From positions 62,001 through 126,000 of the forward strand of contig CAVXLC010000007.1 in the NCBI GenBank assembly GCA_963762545.1: a DNA stretch of 64,000 nt, given 5' to 3'. This document shows positions 54,501-62,408 of the stretch, in pieces. Each line of letters opens with the position of its first letter. Within the stretch, counting starts at the first letter, position 1. The translations under genes were made by a program, and so were the position numbers. Under the pieces are notes generated by a model. That model had not been told where the DNA came from. It saw only the letters and a program-made list of their open reading frames with translations, and did not search any database. The stretch is from JABFSM01 sp963762545. Lineage in GTDB: Bacteria; Gemmatimonadota; Gemmatimonadetes; Gemmatimonadales; GWC2-71-9.

Positions 54501-54683
54501 GGCGCGCTGTACGGCACCCTGCAGGAAACCGAGGCCGCGCCCACCACTCAGGCGCTGGCCGCCGTCGCCGGGCGGGAAGCGGCGCTCAAGGACGTCCTGG
54601 CCCGCTGGGCCGCGCTGCGCGGTCCCGATCTCGCCGCGCTCAACGCGAAGCTCCGCTCCGCGGGCCTGGCGGAGATTCATTGA
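51582..54683 (+). CDS. Secreted BNR/Asp-box repeat protein (sortilin/VPS10-like beta-propeller)
   Basis: A 1033-residue protein with GTG start (51582) after GAGGAGACC and a signal peptide ending APLAAQQ. Asp-box repeats (SxDxGxxW) recur: GVWKTTDFGTTWKPI, GIYRSADAGRTWSHL, GLFRSTDGGRTF, GLFKSTDGGTTWHQL, SWKSTDGGATF, HIYRTRDGGRSWTHI. This gives one or two beta-propellers. A C-terminal beta-sandwich (GPVTLEINDPSGALVRKFS) and a helical tail (ISAAREELKALREKARG) follow. Such proteins are called glycosyl-hydrolase-like or VPS10-like, but enzymatic activity is not shown. Its stop overlaps the next start. Confidence 0.88.
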   Translation: MRRPAIALLTLISLAAAAPLAAQQPGPRIFESLKWRMIGPFRGGRTKAAAGVPGQPNVFYIGAVNGGVWKTTDFGTTWKPIFDSQPTGSIGAIAVAPSNPDIVYVGSGEGLQRPDLSTGDGIYRSADAGRTWSHLGLRDGQQIPQIAVDPRDPDRLFVAVLGHPYGPNPERGLFRSTDGGRTFAKVLYKDENTGAVDVVLDPGNPDVVYAALWEARQAPWENGAFSGPGSGLFKSTDGGTTWHQLTGGLPVFADGLGRIGIAVAPSDANRLYATIAVRDGGFLYRSDDAGEHWRRVTEDPRVAGRPDDFAEVKVDPANPDIVYTASVVSWKSTDGGATFTALRGAPGGDDYHRIWINPANPKIILIASDQGAVVTVNGGESWTTWYNQPTAQFYHVTADNAFPYRVCGGQQESGSACVASRGNDGAITFRDWHPVGVEEYGYVAVDPLDPDIVYGGKVSRYDRRTGQVQNVAPKLFRDPGYRALRTAPVLFSPLNPRLLYFAGNTLWSTLNGGASWTRISPDLTRTDSVVPASVGKYAAEPAATARHPGVIYTAAPSYLSAGVIWAGSDDGLIHVTRDGGKTWKNVTPAGLAPWSKISVMDASHFDVQTAYAAVNTLRLDDLNPHIYRTRDGGRSWTHITEGIPPGATVNAVREDPVRKGLLFAAGETQVWVSFDDGDHWQSLKLNMPVTSIRDVLVKDNDLLAGTHGRGFWILDDISPLRQADSATESRPAWLLKPARATRLRGNLNTDTPLPPDEPMAPNPPDGAVLDYWLGAPVSGPVTLEINDPSGALVRKFSSDDPPQAPIAGRNIPDYWIRPPRTLSASVGMHRFVWDLHEPDPVGVEFGYPIAATPMNTPRDPAGPWVLPGSYTVTLVVNGKRYSQPLTVRMDPRVKAPALGLIRQHALSVRMVDGLKQISAAREELKALREKARGAKTAASGAAAAALDEFDRKAAALEGQNGGTATLGRLAGELGALYGTLQETEAAPTTQALAAVAGREAALKDVLARWAALRGPDLAALNAKLRSAGLAEIH

Positions 54684-55471
54684 GGATCGCGCTGGTGCGC
54701 GCGGTGAGCCCGGCCATCGCGCGCTGCGAGCTCACCCACCTGGACCGGTCTCCGATCGATCCCGCCCGCGCCGCGAGCCAGCACGCCGAATACGTCGCGG
54801 CGCTTGCCGAAGCGGGCTGCGCCGTCACCTGGCTCGCGCCCGCGCCGCTATTGCCCGATTCGGTCTTCGTCGAGGACACCGCCGTCGTGCTGGACCAGCT
54901 CGCGGTGCTCACCCGGCCGGGCGCCGAATCCCGCCGCGCGGAGGTGGACTCGGTGGTCGGCGTGCTGGAACGGTTCCGCGAGGTGCACCGCATCCGGCCT
55001 CCCGGCACCCTCGACGGCGGCGACGTGCTCCTGGCCGGCCGCGCACTCTACGTGGGCGAGACGCCGCGTACCAACCCGGCGGGGATCGGGCAGCTCCGGG
55101 AAATCGTCGCGCCCGCGGGTTATGAGGTGCGCCCGGTCCCGGTCCACGGCTGCCTGCACCTCAAGTCGGCGGTGACCGCGCTGGATGACGGGACGCTGCT
55201 CATCAATCGCGATTGGGTTGACCCGGGCAGCTTCGAGGGATTCCGCCTCATCGACGTGGACCCCGGCGAGCCCTATGCCGGCAACGCCCTCCGCGTGGGC
55301 GACACCGTCATCCACGCGGAGGAATTTCCCCGGACCCGCGCCCGCATGACTGCGGCGGGGTTCCCGGTGCGGCCGGTGCCGGCCTCGGAGCTGGCTAAGG
55401 CGGAGGGCGGCGTGACCTGTTGCAGCCTGATCTTCACGGCACGATCAGCAGCACCCCCACCCGGCCGTTGA
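54680..55471 (+). CDS. Dimethylargininase-like amidinohydrolase
   Basis: A 263-residue member of the guanidino-group-modifying superfamily. The start is TTG at 54680, overlapping the BNR stop. The substrate-binding and catalytic segments are FVEDTAVVLD, GTLDGGDVL (repeated GD), HGCLHLKSAVT with the catalytic His, and near the end GGVTCCSLIF with the nucleophilic Cys. This matches DDAH enzymes, which hydrolyse methylated arginines to citrulline. The 3' end overlaps the convergent barrel gene by 38 bp. Confidence 0.88.
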   Translation: MRIALVRAVSPAIARCELTHLDRSPIDPARAASQHAEYVAALAEAGCAVTWLAPAPLLPDSVFVEDTAVVLDQLAVLTRPGAESRRAEVDSVVGVLERFREVHRIRPPGTLDGGDVLLAGRALYVGETPRTNPAGIGQLREIVAPAGYEVRPVPVHGCLHLKSAVTALDDGTLLINRDWVDPGSFEGFRLIDVDPGEPYAGNALRVGDTVIHAEEFPRTRARMTAAGFPVRPVPASELAKAEGGVTCCSLIFTARSAAPPPGR

Positions 55472-56612
55472 ATTCGTCCGCCTCGCTCGGCAACCCCGGG
55501 GGGATCTCCCACCGGCCGCCGTCGTAGCGGACGTTGAGGCGGTAGAGCCCCGGCGCCAGACCCTGCGGCAGGAGCCACCATCCCGAGCCGGCGTCCGAGA
55601 GCCGGAGCGGCTCCCAGTTGCTGAAGTCTCCCATCACTTCGACCGAGACGGCGCGGGGCACGTTGAGGAGGATTCGAGCGGACGGATCGCCGCCGTCCCG
55701 CACGATCCGTATGCTCCGGCCATCGGGTGCGGCCGGGCGGCGCGGCGTGCCATGTCCCCCACCCGGAGCCCAGCGGAGTCCCAGCGTCACATAGCGCCGG
55801 GCCGGCAGCCCCGCGGTAAGCGCCGAGAGGGTGCGTCCGGCCGACGCAAACAGCGCCGTCCCGGCGCCGAAGGCGCGAGTCGCCTCGGCATGCCAGGCCG
55901 TGGCGCGGAACTCCCGCAGGCCGACCCGTTGCTCGACCCCGAGGGACACATGGGTCCGCGCGATGGTCCACCCGAGGGTGAGCCCCAGGTCGCTGTACTC
56001 GCGCAGGGCGTCGAGCGTATCGGCCGTCGAGCGGAGCAAGGTGTCGATGCCCGGAGCGATCGGAGCCCAGACGTTGTTCCATCGCAGGGTTTGCTGGGTG
56101 AACCGGGTGCGTTGCACCTGGCCTTCCACGTCGAGCGGGCCGAGCAGCCAGTGTCCTCGCGCGCCCAGCAGCCCGAACCACCGCCCGCCCGTGACCGTGG
56201 CGGCATGGCCGGCGCCTGCCTCCAGCGCCAGGTCGACATCGCGCCGGCTCATCCGCAGCGCGGGCAGCACCGTGAGCTGGCCGGTTCCCTGGCCGACCGG
56301 ATGCGCGGTCCACCACCCGCCGGCCGCGAGCTCGGCCGAGAATCCGCCGCCGAGGGGCCGGGCCACGGCGCCGTCGAGGTGGCCCTCCGCGTTCCAGCGA
56401 AACGAGGCTCCGCGCGAATAGATGAATCCGGCATCGAGCCGGGCCGCGGGCGAGCGCCACAGGAATCGCGGCTCCAGGGAGAGCGTGGTGCCCTCCTCGG
56501 TGTACTGGTGCCGCGCGCTGCCGCCGCTCACGTCGAGCAGGAAACGGCCCTGCGCGGCGGCCGGAGCGGCGGCGAGCAGCGCGCCCAGCGCCAATCGGGA
56601 AGCCCGGGTCAT
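55434..56612 (-). CDS. Outer-membrane barrel protein with C-terminal CBM48-like (glycogen-binding) domain
   Basis: A 392-residue protein with signal peptide (ALGALLAAAPAAAQGRF). Residues ~25-310 form amphipathic strands like an outer-membrane beta-barrel (FLLDVSGGSARHQYTEEGTTLSLEPRF and others). Residues ~325-390 show the early-set glycan-binding pattern VEVMGDFSNWEPLRL...GLYRLNVRYDGG. The same GDFxxWxP motif occurs in the membrane protein at 57205-57729. It is the last gene of the sigma-factor operon and overlaps its predecessor by ATGA. Confidence 0.7.
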   Translation of the reverse strand: MTRASRLALGALLAAAPAAAQGRFLLDVSGGSARHQYTEEGTTLSLEPRFLWRSPAARLDAGFIYSRGASFRWNAEGHLDGAVARPLGGGFSAELAAGGWWTAHPVGQGTGQLTVLPALRMSRRDVDLALEAGAGHAATVTGGRWFGLLGARGHWLLGPLDVEGQVQRTRFTQQTLRWNNVWAPIAPGIDTLLRSTADTLDALREYSDLGLTLGWTIARTHVSLGVEQRVGLREFRATAWHAEATRAFGAGTALFASAGRTLSALTAGLPARRYVTLGLRWAPGGGHGTPRRPAAPDGRSIRIVRDGGDPSARILLNVPRAVSVEVMGDFSNWEPLRLSDAGSGWWLLPQGLAPGLYRLNVRYDGGRWEIPPGLPSEADEFNGRVGVLLIVP

Positions 56613-57208
56613 GGCTGTCGGGGTGGGCCCGCGGCGGGGAGTCCCGAGAGCCGGTGATCGAGCGCGCTGCCCGGCGCCACCCCGGTCCGGATGTCCTGTT
56701 CCACCTGGGTCCGCAGCAGGAGAATATCCCGGTCGGCGAGTCCGTCGCCGACCATCGAGCTGACCGCGCGGCTGGCGGCGGCCGCGGTCACCCCGCGCGC
56801 CACGAGATCGGTGAGCACGCTGAGCGGCACCGTCACTTCGCGTCCCCGTTGCCGGCGCAGCGCGCTCACGGTGGCGGGCGGCACGCCGGCCCGCAGCGCA
56901 TTGGCGCCGGCAATCAGCTCCGGTGCCGAGGCCCCCTCGCCGAGCGCCAGCCGCGCGTCACGCAGCGCGCCGAGCAGCAGCCGCACCGCGCCGACGATGC
57001 GGGGAGGCGGCGCGTTCTTGCTCTGGCCCTCGAGCGCCTTCTGGACCAGCGGCTCGGTCGGCAGTGCGGCGCTTCGCGCCGAATCGAGGAGAATGCGGAC
57101 CTCGCGCGCCGTTTCCGGGGCCAGGCGGGCATCGAGCCGCGGGTCCTGGGCGGCCAGCGGCGCCGCGATCACCAGCGGCAGGAGCAGCAGGCAACGGACG
57201 GAATTCAT
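56609..57208 (-). CDS. Secreted alanine-rich helical protein of unknown function
   Basis: A 199-residue protein with a signal peptide (MNSVRCLLLLPLVIAAPLAAQ). The mature chain is rich in Ala, Arg and Leu and predicted mostly helical (ETAREVRILLDSARSAALPTEPLVQKALEG, SVLTDLVARGVTAAAASRAVSSMVGDG). Repeating helices with a GxxP/SxxA pattern could be a periplasmic scaffold. It is translationally coupled on both sides (ATGA overlaps) in the ECF-sigma/CBM48 operon. I do not recognise the family. Confidence 0.55.
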   Translation of the reverse strand: MNSVRCLLLLPLVIAAPLAAQDPRLDARLAPETAREVRILLDSARSAALPTEPLVQKALEGQSKNAPPPRIVGAVRLLLGALRDARLALGEGASAPELIAGANALRAGVPPATVSALRRQRGREVTVPLSVLTDLVARGVTAAAASRAVSSMVGDGLADRDILLLRTQVEQDIRTGVAPGSALDHRLSGLPAAGPPRQP

Positions 57209-57729
57209 AGGGCGGAGTGCTCCACGGTGATCACCGAGGTGGGGGTGCCGAAGTCCGGATCGAGCGCGGCGGGCCGCTCCGGGTCGCTCTGCCAGATGCG
57301 GCCGTCGAGCAGGAAGCTGAATCGATACCGGCCGGGCGAGAGCGGAAGGGTCACGCTCCACTCGCCGGTGGCGCGGACCAGGCGCAGCGGCGTTTCGGCG
57401 GGATTCCAGTCATTGAAGTCTCCCACCAGGGAAACCCGGGAGGCCTCGGCGGCGGTAATGGTGAACCGGATCTCCCGGACTTCCGCAGTTGTTCCGCCGG
57501 AGTGAAGCCGGGTCACCGCGATCGCCGCCAGACCCGCGGCCATCGCGAGGCCCCCGATCGCCGCCAGGCGTCCCCATCCGCGACGGCGCGCGTCCGAAGG
57601 CCGGGGTTCCGTGCGCAGCCGGGCCAGCACCAGGCGCTCGGTGTCCGGACCCAGATCCGGCTGTTCGCGCAGCAGCTCGATGGCCCGCCTGAGGACCGGT
57701 CCGGGCTCGATGTCGTTCGGCTCACCCAT
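57205..57729 (-). CDS. Single-pass membrane protein with periplasmic CBM48-like domain, anti-sigma candidate
   Basis: A 174-residue protein. Residues 1-60 form a charged cytoplasmic part (MGEPNDIEPGPVLRRAIELLREQ). Residues ~61-82 are one transmembrane helix (LAAIGGLAMAAGLAAIAV), and residues ~90-174 a CBM48/AMPK glycogen-binding-like domain (VSLVGDFNDWNPAETPLRL, YRFSFLLDGRIWQSDPE). Its start overlaps the ECF sigma gene by 8 bp. This topology (cytoplasmic segment next to a sigma factor, one helix, periplasmic sensing domain) is that of membrane anti-sigma factors. No zinc anti-sigma motif is seen. Confidence 0.68.
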   Translation of the reverse strand: MGEPNDIEPGPVLRRAIELLREQPDLGPDTERLVLARLRTEPRPSDARRRGWGRLAAIGGLAMAAGLAAIAVTRLHSGGTTAEVREIRFTITAAEASRVSLVGDFNDWNPAETPLRLVRATGEWSVTLPLSPGRYRFSFLLDGRIWQSDPERPAALDPDFGTPTSVITVEHSAL

Positions 57730-58264
57730 GCAGTTCTCCTTGCAACGAGTGCCGGAGCGCCTCGCAGGCCCGCGATACCCGCATCTTGAGGGCGGGGATC
57801 CGCGCGCCGGTCGCCTCGGCGATCTCCTCGTAGGAAAGTCCCTCCACATGTTTCAGGAGGAACGCTTCCCGTTGTGCCGCCGGCAGCAGCGCCAGCGCCC
57901 GGTCGATCGCCTCCTTGAGCTCGAGATCCGTCTCCGGGTAAGGCACCGAGAGCGCTTCCCCGCCTTCGTGGTCCTCGGCGCGGAATCGATCCCGCCGCAA
58001 CAGGCGCCGGCGGCTGCTCCGGCAGCGATTGACCAGAATGCGGAACGCCCAGGCCCCGAATCGCTCCGGCTCGCGGCAGCTCGCCAGCCCCCGGTAGGCG
58101 CGAAGAAAGGTGTCCTGCAACACCTCCTCGGCCTCCTCCCGGCTCCCCAGCATCTGCCAGGCATACCGCCCGAACGACGGCCGGAATTGCGCCATCAGCG
58201 CCTCGAAGGCGTTCAAATCGCCGCTCCGGGCCTTCTCTACCAGAGCCGCGATGGTATGCCCCAT
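57722..58264 (-). CDS. ECF-type RNA polymerase sigma factor
   Basis: A 180-residue ECF sigma factor. Region 2 is SGDLNAFEALMAQFRPSFGRYAWQMLG, then REEAEEVLQDTFLRAYRGLA. Region 4 is ALLPAAQREAFLLKHVEGLSYEEIAEATGARIPALKMRVSRACEAL. It resembles RpoE-like sigma factors. GGAGGT lies 8 bp before the ATG. The gene heads the operon with the membrane CBM48 protein, secreted protein and OM barrel. The divergent neighbour is the DUF4397 lipoprotein, separated by 137 bp. Confidence 0.93.
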   Translation of the reverse strand: MGHTIAALVEKARSGDLNAFEALMAQFRPSFGRYAWQMLGSREEAEEVLQDTFLRAYRGLASCREPERFGAWAFRILVNRCRSSRRRLLRRDRFRAEDHEGGEALSVPYPETDLELKEAIDRALALLPAAQREAFLLKHVEGLSYEEIAEATGARIPALKMRVSRACEALRHSLQGELHG

Positions 58265-58401
58265 CAGGTACAGACCTCCGGTAACGGCGATCGGTCACAC
58301 TCCCCGGCAAAGTGACGAACCAGCGAACGGGTGGGTCTATTCTCTACGAAGACGACACGGCTCTCGTGTCACAAGGGCATTCATCTGTCGTGGAGGAAGT
58401 C

Positions 58402-59130
58402 ATGCGGAAATTCGGATCCGACCGGGTGGCCATCCTGGCGATCGGCCTCGCCCTCGCCGCCTGCAGCGAGCCGGCGGGAGTGGACAACGGGACCCAGGGA
58501 ACCGCCCTGGTCAGGATGATGAACGTCGCGGTCGGCACACCGGCGCTGGATCTCGTCGTCGGCGGCAAGGTGATCGCTTCCGGCGTGCAGTTCCAGCAGT
58601 CCTCGGCACTCGCCAGCATGCCGAGCGGCACCCAGATGCTCGCCATCAGGCGCTCCGGCGAGAGCGCGAATCTCGCCTCCCGGTCGGTGTCGGTGACCCC
58701 GAATGCCAAGTACACGCTGGTCGTCGGCGGAACCCTCGCGTCGCTCAGCCTGACGCCATCGGCCGTGGTGGACACCGGCCTCGCCAGGCCGGACCGGGCC
58801 AACATCCGGATCATCAACATCGGCGCCGATGTTCCCGCCGACTCGGCTCACATCCCGCCTCCGGTGCTGCTCGACGTGTATTTCACCGCGCCCGGAGCGG
58901 ACCTGGCCACCGCCAGCCCCTCGCTCTCGATGGACGCACGCTATTCCAGCATGACGTCCCTTATCTACTTCGCTCCGGGTGATTGGGTGGCCCTCTTCAC
59001 CAACGCCGGCACGAAGACCGTCGTCGCGTCGACCGCCACAATGTCGCTCGCGGCGGGTCAGGTCCGCGCGGTTACCCTGCAGCGAACTGCTGGAGGAGGA
59101 TTCACCACCTCGGTGGTGGTCGAGAACTAG
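58402..59130 (+). CDS. DUF4397-domain lipoprotein
   Basis: A 242-residue lipoprotein (MRKFGSDRVAILAIGLALAAC, lipobox LAAC). The mature part has two similar beta modules: ALVRMMNVAVGTPALDLVVGGKVIAS and IRIINIGADVPADSAH...DVYFTAPGADLATASP. Both show the VRVxNxSPxxPxVDV pattern of DUF4397. These domains are common in secreted proteins of soil bacteria and may bind ligands or promote adhesion. TGGAGGAAGTC precedes the ATG. It is divergent from the ECF sigma gene, so it may be part of its regulon. Confidence 0.8.
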   Translation: MRKFGSDRVAILAIGLALAACSEPAGVDNGTQGTALVRMMNVAVGTPALDLVVGGKVIASGVQFQQSSALASMPSGTQMLAIRRSGESANLASRSVSVTPNAKYTLVVGGTLASLSLTPSAVVDTGLARPDRANIRIINIGADVPADSAHIPPPVLLDVYFTAPGADLATASPSLSMDARYSSMTSLIYFAPGDWVALFTNAGTKTVVASTATMSLAAGQVRAVTLQRTAGGGFTTSVVVEN

Positions 59131-59197
59131 GGGAACGTCGCGTCCTGAAACCGATCGTCAACCTGCACCTCTGACCCGAGCGGCGACGCCGCCTGCC

Positions 59198-59725
59198 TCA
59201 GATGCCCATCGCGGGTCCCCCGCACTTCACCGCGGGGTTCCAGTCCGCGAACAGGCCCGCCGAGTTCTTTTCCCAGGCCCAGACGTGCAGGTGCCAGACC
59301 TTGAGCTCGTCGGTCGGCAGGAGCGCCCGGCCGAAGATCCGCGGCGCTTCCCCCTCGCGGGGCGCCAGGCGGTACGGCACGATGTACTCGACCGCCACCA
59401 GCTTCAGTTTCCCGCCGCCCGCGGGCGCGTAGAGCAGGATTTCCGGATGCTCGACCTCGAGCCGGTCGTCGACCAGCGCGCGGTTCACGTAGTGGTGGCC
59501 CATCCCCCCGGCCGTGGCATCCGACAGACAGGGTGGAAGCGTCGCGATCGGGTATCCTGCCGCGTGCGCCGCGGCGGTATCCTGGAAGGGGCGGGTCGCG
59601 GTGCGCACCCGTTCGAGGTCGCCCGCGGGGTCCGGCCCCGCCACAGGAGGCGAGTGGTGAGCGCATCCCGCCGCCAGGGCCGCGGGTACCACAAGAGCCA
59701 GCAGGGACCGGTAGGGTCGCGACAT
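59198..59725 (-). CDS. Lipoprotein of unknown function with WHLH motif
   Basis: A 175-residue lipoprotein (SLLALVVPAALAAGC). Conserved-looking motifs are GGMGHHYVNRALVDD and KVWHLHVWAWEKNSAGLFADWNP. The latter pattern (W-H-x-H, then F-x-x-W-N-P near the C-terminus) occurs in a family of soil-bacterial secreted proteins whose function is unknown to me. Clustered His may bind a metal. Start 59725 is chosen for the signal peptide; one in-frame start exists slightly upstream. Confidence 0.6.
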   Translation of the reverse strand: MSRPYRSLLALVVPAALAAGCAHHSPPVAGPDPAGDLERVRTATRPFQDTAAAHAAGYPIATLPPCLSDATAGGMGHHYVNRALVDDRLEVEHPEILLYAPAGGGKLKLVAVEYIVPYRLAPREGEAPRIFGRALLPTDELKVWHLHVWAWEKNSAGLFADWNPAVKCGGPAMGI

Positions 59726-59970
59726 GGTGCACGCTCGCACAGGAGGTGTGGAGGGCCGCGCCGTTTGCCGGTCGAGGAAACGCGCGGGGCGGACGCTCCA
59801 TTCTACGAACGAGAGACGTCACCGGCGCGGGATCCCGTGGGCCGATTCGGTGAACGGTCGCTAGTGGATGGCGAACGGTTCGCGCGCACGGTGGCTGGAA
59901 CCGCCCTGGCGCCGGCGAGCGCACCGCCCTAACTCTTCTACCACCCTGAGGCCGGAGCCGCCCCGTCCGA

Positions 59971-60723
59971 ATGCCCGCCCACGCCCGCATCACCGCGGTG
60001 ATCGCCGACGACGAAGCCCCGGCCCGCAAGAGACTCCGCGACCTCCTGAGTACGGTCCCGTGGGTCGAGGTGCTGGGCGAGTGCGCCGACGGGCCCGCGA
60101 CGATCAAGGCGGTCGACCGGCTCGAGCCCGACCTGCTGTTCCTCGATCTCCAGATGCCGGGCTGCGACGGCCTGGCGGTGGTGCGACAGATCGCCCACCA
60201 GCCCGCCATCGTGTTCACCACCGCCCACAACCGCTACGCGGTCGCCGCGTTCGAGCTCGGCGCCATCGACTACCTCCTCAAGCCGTTCGGGCGCGAACGG
60301 TTTGCGCTGGCGCTGGAGCGGCTGCGCGACCTCCGGGGACGGCGGGCCGACCCCCGGATCACCGAGCGAACCGCCGAGACGCTCAATCCGTCCGCCCCGC
60401 TGTCTCGATTGTTCGTGCGCACCCGGGGCAGGATCATCGTCGTGCCCGTCGCCGAGATCGTCCGGTTCGAGGCCCGGGACGACTACAGCGCCCTGTTCAC
60501 CGGCACCCAGCGTCACCTGATCCACTTGCGGCTCGCCGATCTCGAGCAGCGGCTCGATCCGGCCCGCTTCCTTCGGGTGCACCGCTCTCACATCGTGAAT
60601 CTCGATGTCGTCGAGGCCATGATCCCCACCGAAGACGCCCGGCTGGAGGTCGTGCTCCGGGACGGGACCCGGATCATGGCCAGCCGGGCGCGCTCCCGGA
60701 ACCTCAGGGATCAGAGCGTATGA
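59971..60723 (+). CDS. LytTR-type response regulator
   Basis: A 250-residue regulator. The receiver domain (residues 8-125) has the acidic pocket IADDEAP, the phospho-acceptor Asp in LLFLDLQMPG and the Lys in LLKPFGRE. The C-terminal LytTR DNA-binding domain is RLFVRTRGRIIVVPVAEIVRFEARDDYSALFT...FLRVHRSHIVNL. Its stop overlaps the start of the kinase gene by ATGA. The pair probably senses cell-envelope state and regulates nearby genes. Confidence 0.93.
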   Translation: MPAHARITAVIADDEAPARKRLRDLLSTVPWVEVLGECADGPATIKAVDRLEPDLLFLDLQMPGCDGLAVVRQIAHQPAIVFTTAHNRYAVAAFELGAIDYLLKPFGRERFALALERLRDLRGRRADPRITERTAETLNPSAPLSRLFVRTRGRIIVVPVAEIVRFEARDDYSALFTGTQRHLIHLRLADLEQRLDPARFLRVHRSHIVNLDVVEAMIPTEDARLEVVLRDGTRIMASRARSRNLRDQSV

Positions 60724-61883
60724 GCCCCGCCGCCGCCCCGATGCCGCTGGTGTCGCGGGTGCCGCTCCGGACCGTCCTCATCGTCCTGGGCGTCTGGACG
60801 GCCGAATCGCTGATCTACTCGCTGCAACAGATCCTCTATCATCTTTCCGCCGGGGAAGCGGCGCCCTTTCGCGACATCTTCTACCTCGGCTTCAAGGGCG
60901 CGGCCATCTGGTCCACCCTGACGCTCATGCTGATGGCGTTCGGGGTGGCGCCCCGGCTTCGGGAACGGCCCCTGCCGCTGGTCATTGCGGTCCACCTCGT
61001 GCTCGCCATCACCGCCAACGGCTTCGATGTGGCCGCCGATGGGCTGCTCGCCCGGCTGACCGGCCTCTTTCCCCCGACCGGATCGTTCGCGACCGAATAC
61101 TTCCGTCAGTCCACCTTCAACGTGTACGCCTATCTGTTGACCGCCGCGGTCCTGCACGCCCTGGACTACAACCGCCTTTCCAAGGATCGGGCGATTCACG
61201 CGGCCCGGCTCCAGGGCCAGTTGAGCCAGGCCCGGCTGGAAGTGCTCAAGATGCAGCTCCAGCCCCATTTTCTCTTCAATACCCTGCACGCGATGGCGGC
61301 CCTGGTGCATGACGATCCGCATTCCGCCGAGCGGATGATCCTCCGCCTCGGCGATCTCCTCCGGGCCGCGGTGGACCAGGCCGGCCGCCCGGTGATTCCG
61401 CTGGTGGACGAGATCGATCTGCTCCAGGCCTATCTGGACATCGAACAGATTCGCTTCCGGGACCGGCTCTCCGTGACGCTCGACGTCCCGGCCGGGCTGG
61501 AGCACGCCACCGTGCCGAACCTGATCCTCCAGCCCCTGGTCGAGAACGCCATCAAGCATGGCGCGGCCAAGCAGCTCGGGCCGGCCTCGATTCGGGTCGC
61601 GGCGTCGCGAACCCGGGACGACCTCGTGCTCGAGGTGTCCAACACCGGCGACCCGGTCGTGGGGCCATCGGCGCTGGTGGAGGGTGTGGGCATGCGAAAC
61701 ACCCGGGCACGGCTGGCGGAGCTCTATCCTCGCCGCCACGCATTCACGGTGACGGTCCGGCCGGCCGGGGGCGCGGTGGCCACCATCCGCATTCCCTGTT
61801 CGGAGACCGACGAGGACGAGCCCGACCTGCCCTGGAACGACGACTCGGATCAATACCTGCTGCCCCAGCCTGGGCGCGGCTGA
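60720..61883 (+). CDS. LytS-type sensor histidine kinase
   Basis: A 387-residue membrane kinase. Four transmembrane helices (residues ~15-145) are followed by a helical linker. The histidine box is MQLQPHFLFNTLHAMAAL, the N box LILQPLVENAIKHG and the G box GVGMRNTRARLAELY. This is the His_kinase/HATPase arrangement of LytS, YehU and AgrC-like sensors that work with LytTR regulators. The overlapping start makes the two co-translated. The acidic C-terminus (EDEPDLPWNDDSDQ) is unusual. Confidence 0.93.
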   Translation: MSPAAAPMPLVSRVPLRTVLIVLGVWTAESLIYSLQQILYHLSAGEAAPFRDIFYLGFKGAAIWSTLTLMLMAFGVAPRLRERPLPLVIAVHLVLAITANGFDVAADGLLARLTGLFPPTGSFATEYFRQSTFNVYAYLLTAAVLHALDYNRLSKDRAIHAARLQGQLSQARLEVLKMQLQPHFLFNTLHAMAALVHDDPHSAERMILRLGDLLRAAVDQAGRPVIPLVDEIDLLQAYLDIEQIRFRDRLSVTLDVPAGLEHATVPNLILQPLVENAIKHGAAKQLGPASIRVAASRTRDDLVLEVSNTGDPVVGPSALVEGVGMRNTRARLAELYPRRHAFTVTVRPAGGAVATIRIPCSETDEDEPDLPWNDDSDQYLLPQPGRG

Positions 61884-61890
61884 TCGTGAT

Positions 61891-62259
61891 CTATCGGGCC
61901 GGCTCCTGGTACAGGCCGATCACATTCCCGGCCGGATCGCTGAATCTCGCCGTGACTTCGGGGGCGTCGGCCCCCAGCGGCTGTACGATCATTCCCCCGC
62001 TCGCCTCGACCGCTTTGACCGTCTCGGCCACGCTATCGACCATGATGTAGAGAAGCAGCCCCGGCGTGGTGGACGCGGGCCTGCCGAGGACCCACGTGCC
62101 GCTCACCTGTCCCACCCCGTCGTCGAAGGCCGTCTGGCCGTCACCCCGCCGTCGAATCCCCCAGCCGAACACGCTCCGGTAGAATTCGGCCGAGCGCTGA
62201 ATGTCGATGGCGGGGATCTCGACGTAACAGATCTTCCCGTGGCCGCGCGTGGGGGGCAT
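61891..62259 (-). CDS. VOC family protein
   Basis: A 122-residue VOC protein: ICYVEIPAIDIQRSAEFYRSVFGW, GLLLYIMVDSVAETVKAV and ARFSDPAGNVIGLYQEP. The last strand contains the usual DPxGN turn. AAGGAGCTTCGC precedes the ATG at 62259. A longer upstream frame reaches 62445 but lacks similarity. It is divergent from the Ser/Thr kinase gene at 62409, with 149 bp between. Confidence 0.85.
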   Translation of the reverse strand: MPPTRGHGKICYVEIPAIDIQRSAEFYRSVFGWGIRRRGDGQTAFDDGVGQVSGTWVLGRPASTTPGLLLYIMVDSVAETVKAVEASGGMIVQPLGADAPEVTARFSDPAGNVIGLYQEPAR

Positions 62260-62408
62260 GCGAAGCTCCTTCTGTCGTGGTGAATGTTGGACCGGCGAAT
62301 GTACCGAGCCGCCCGAAACTCCGCCAACGGCCCTCCCGTCGGGTCTACCACCATGACCCGCAACGATTTGCCATCCCGGCCGGTCTAACCCAATATGATC
62401 AGTACCAT

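Noticed and set aside
52140..54680. An 846-codon minus-strand reading frame opposite the BNR gene
   Set aside because: Its sequence is dominated by Gly, Arg, Pro, His and Val as expected from an antisense reading of a GC-rich gene, and the plus-strand frame has clear Asp-box repeats.
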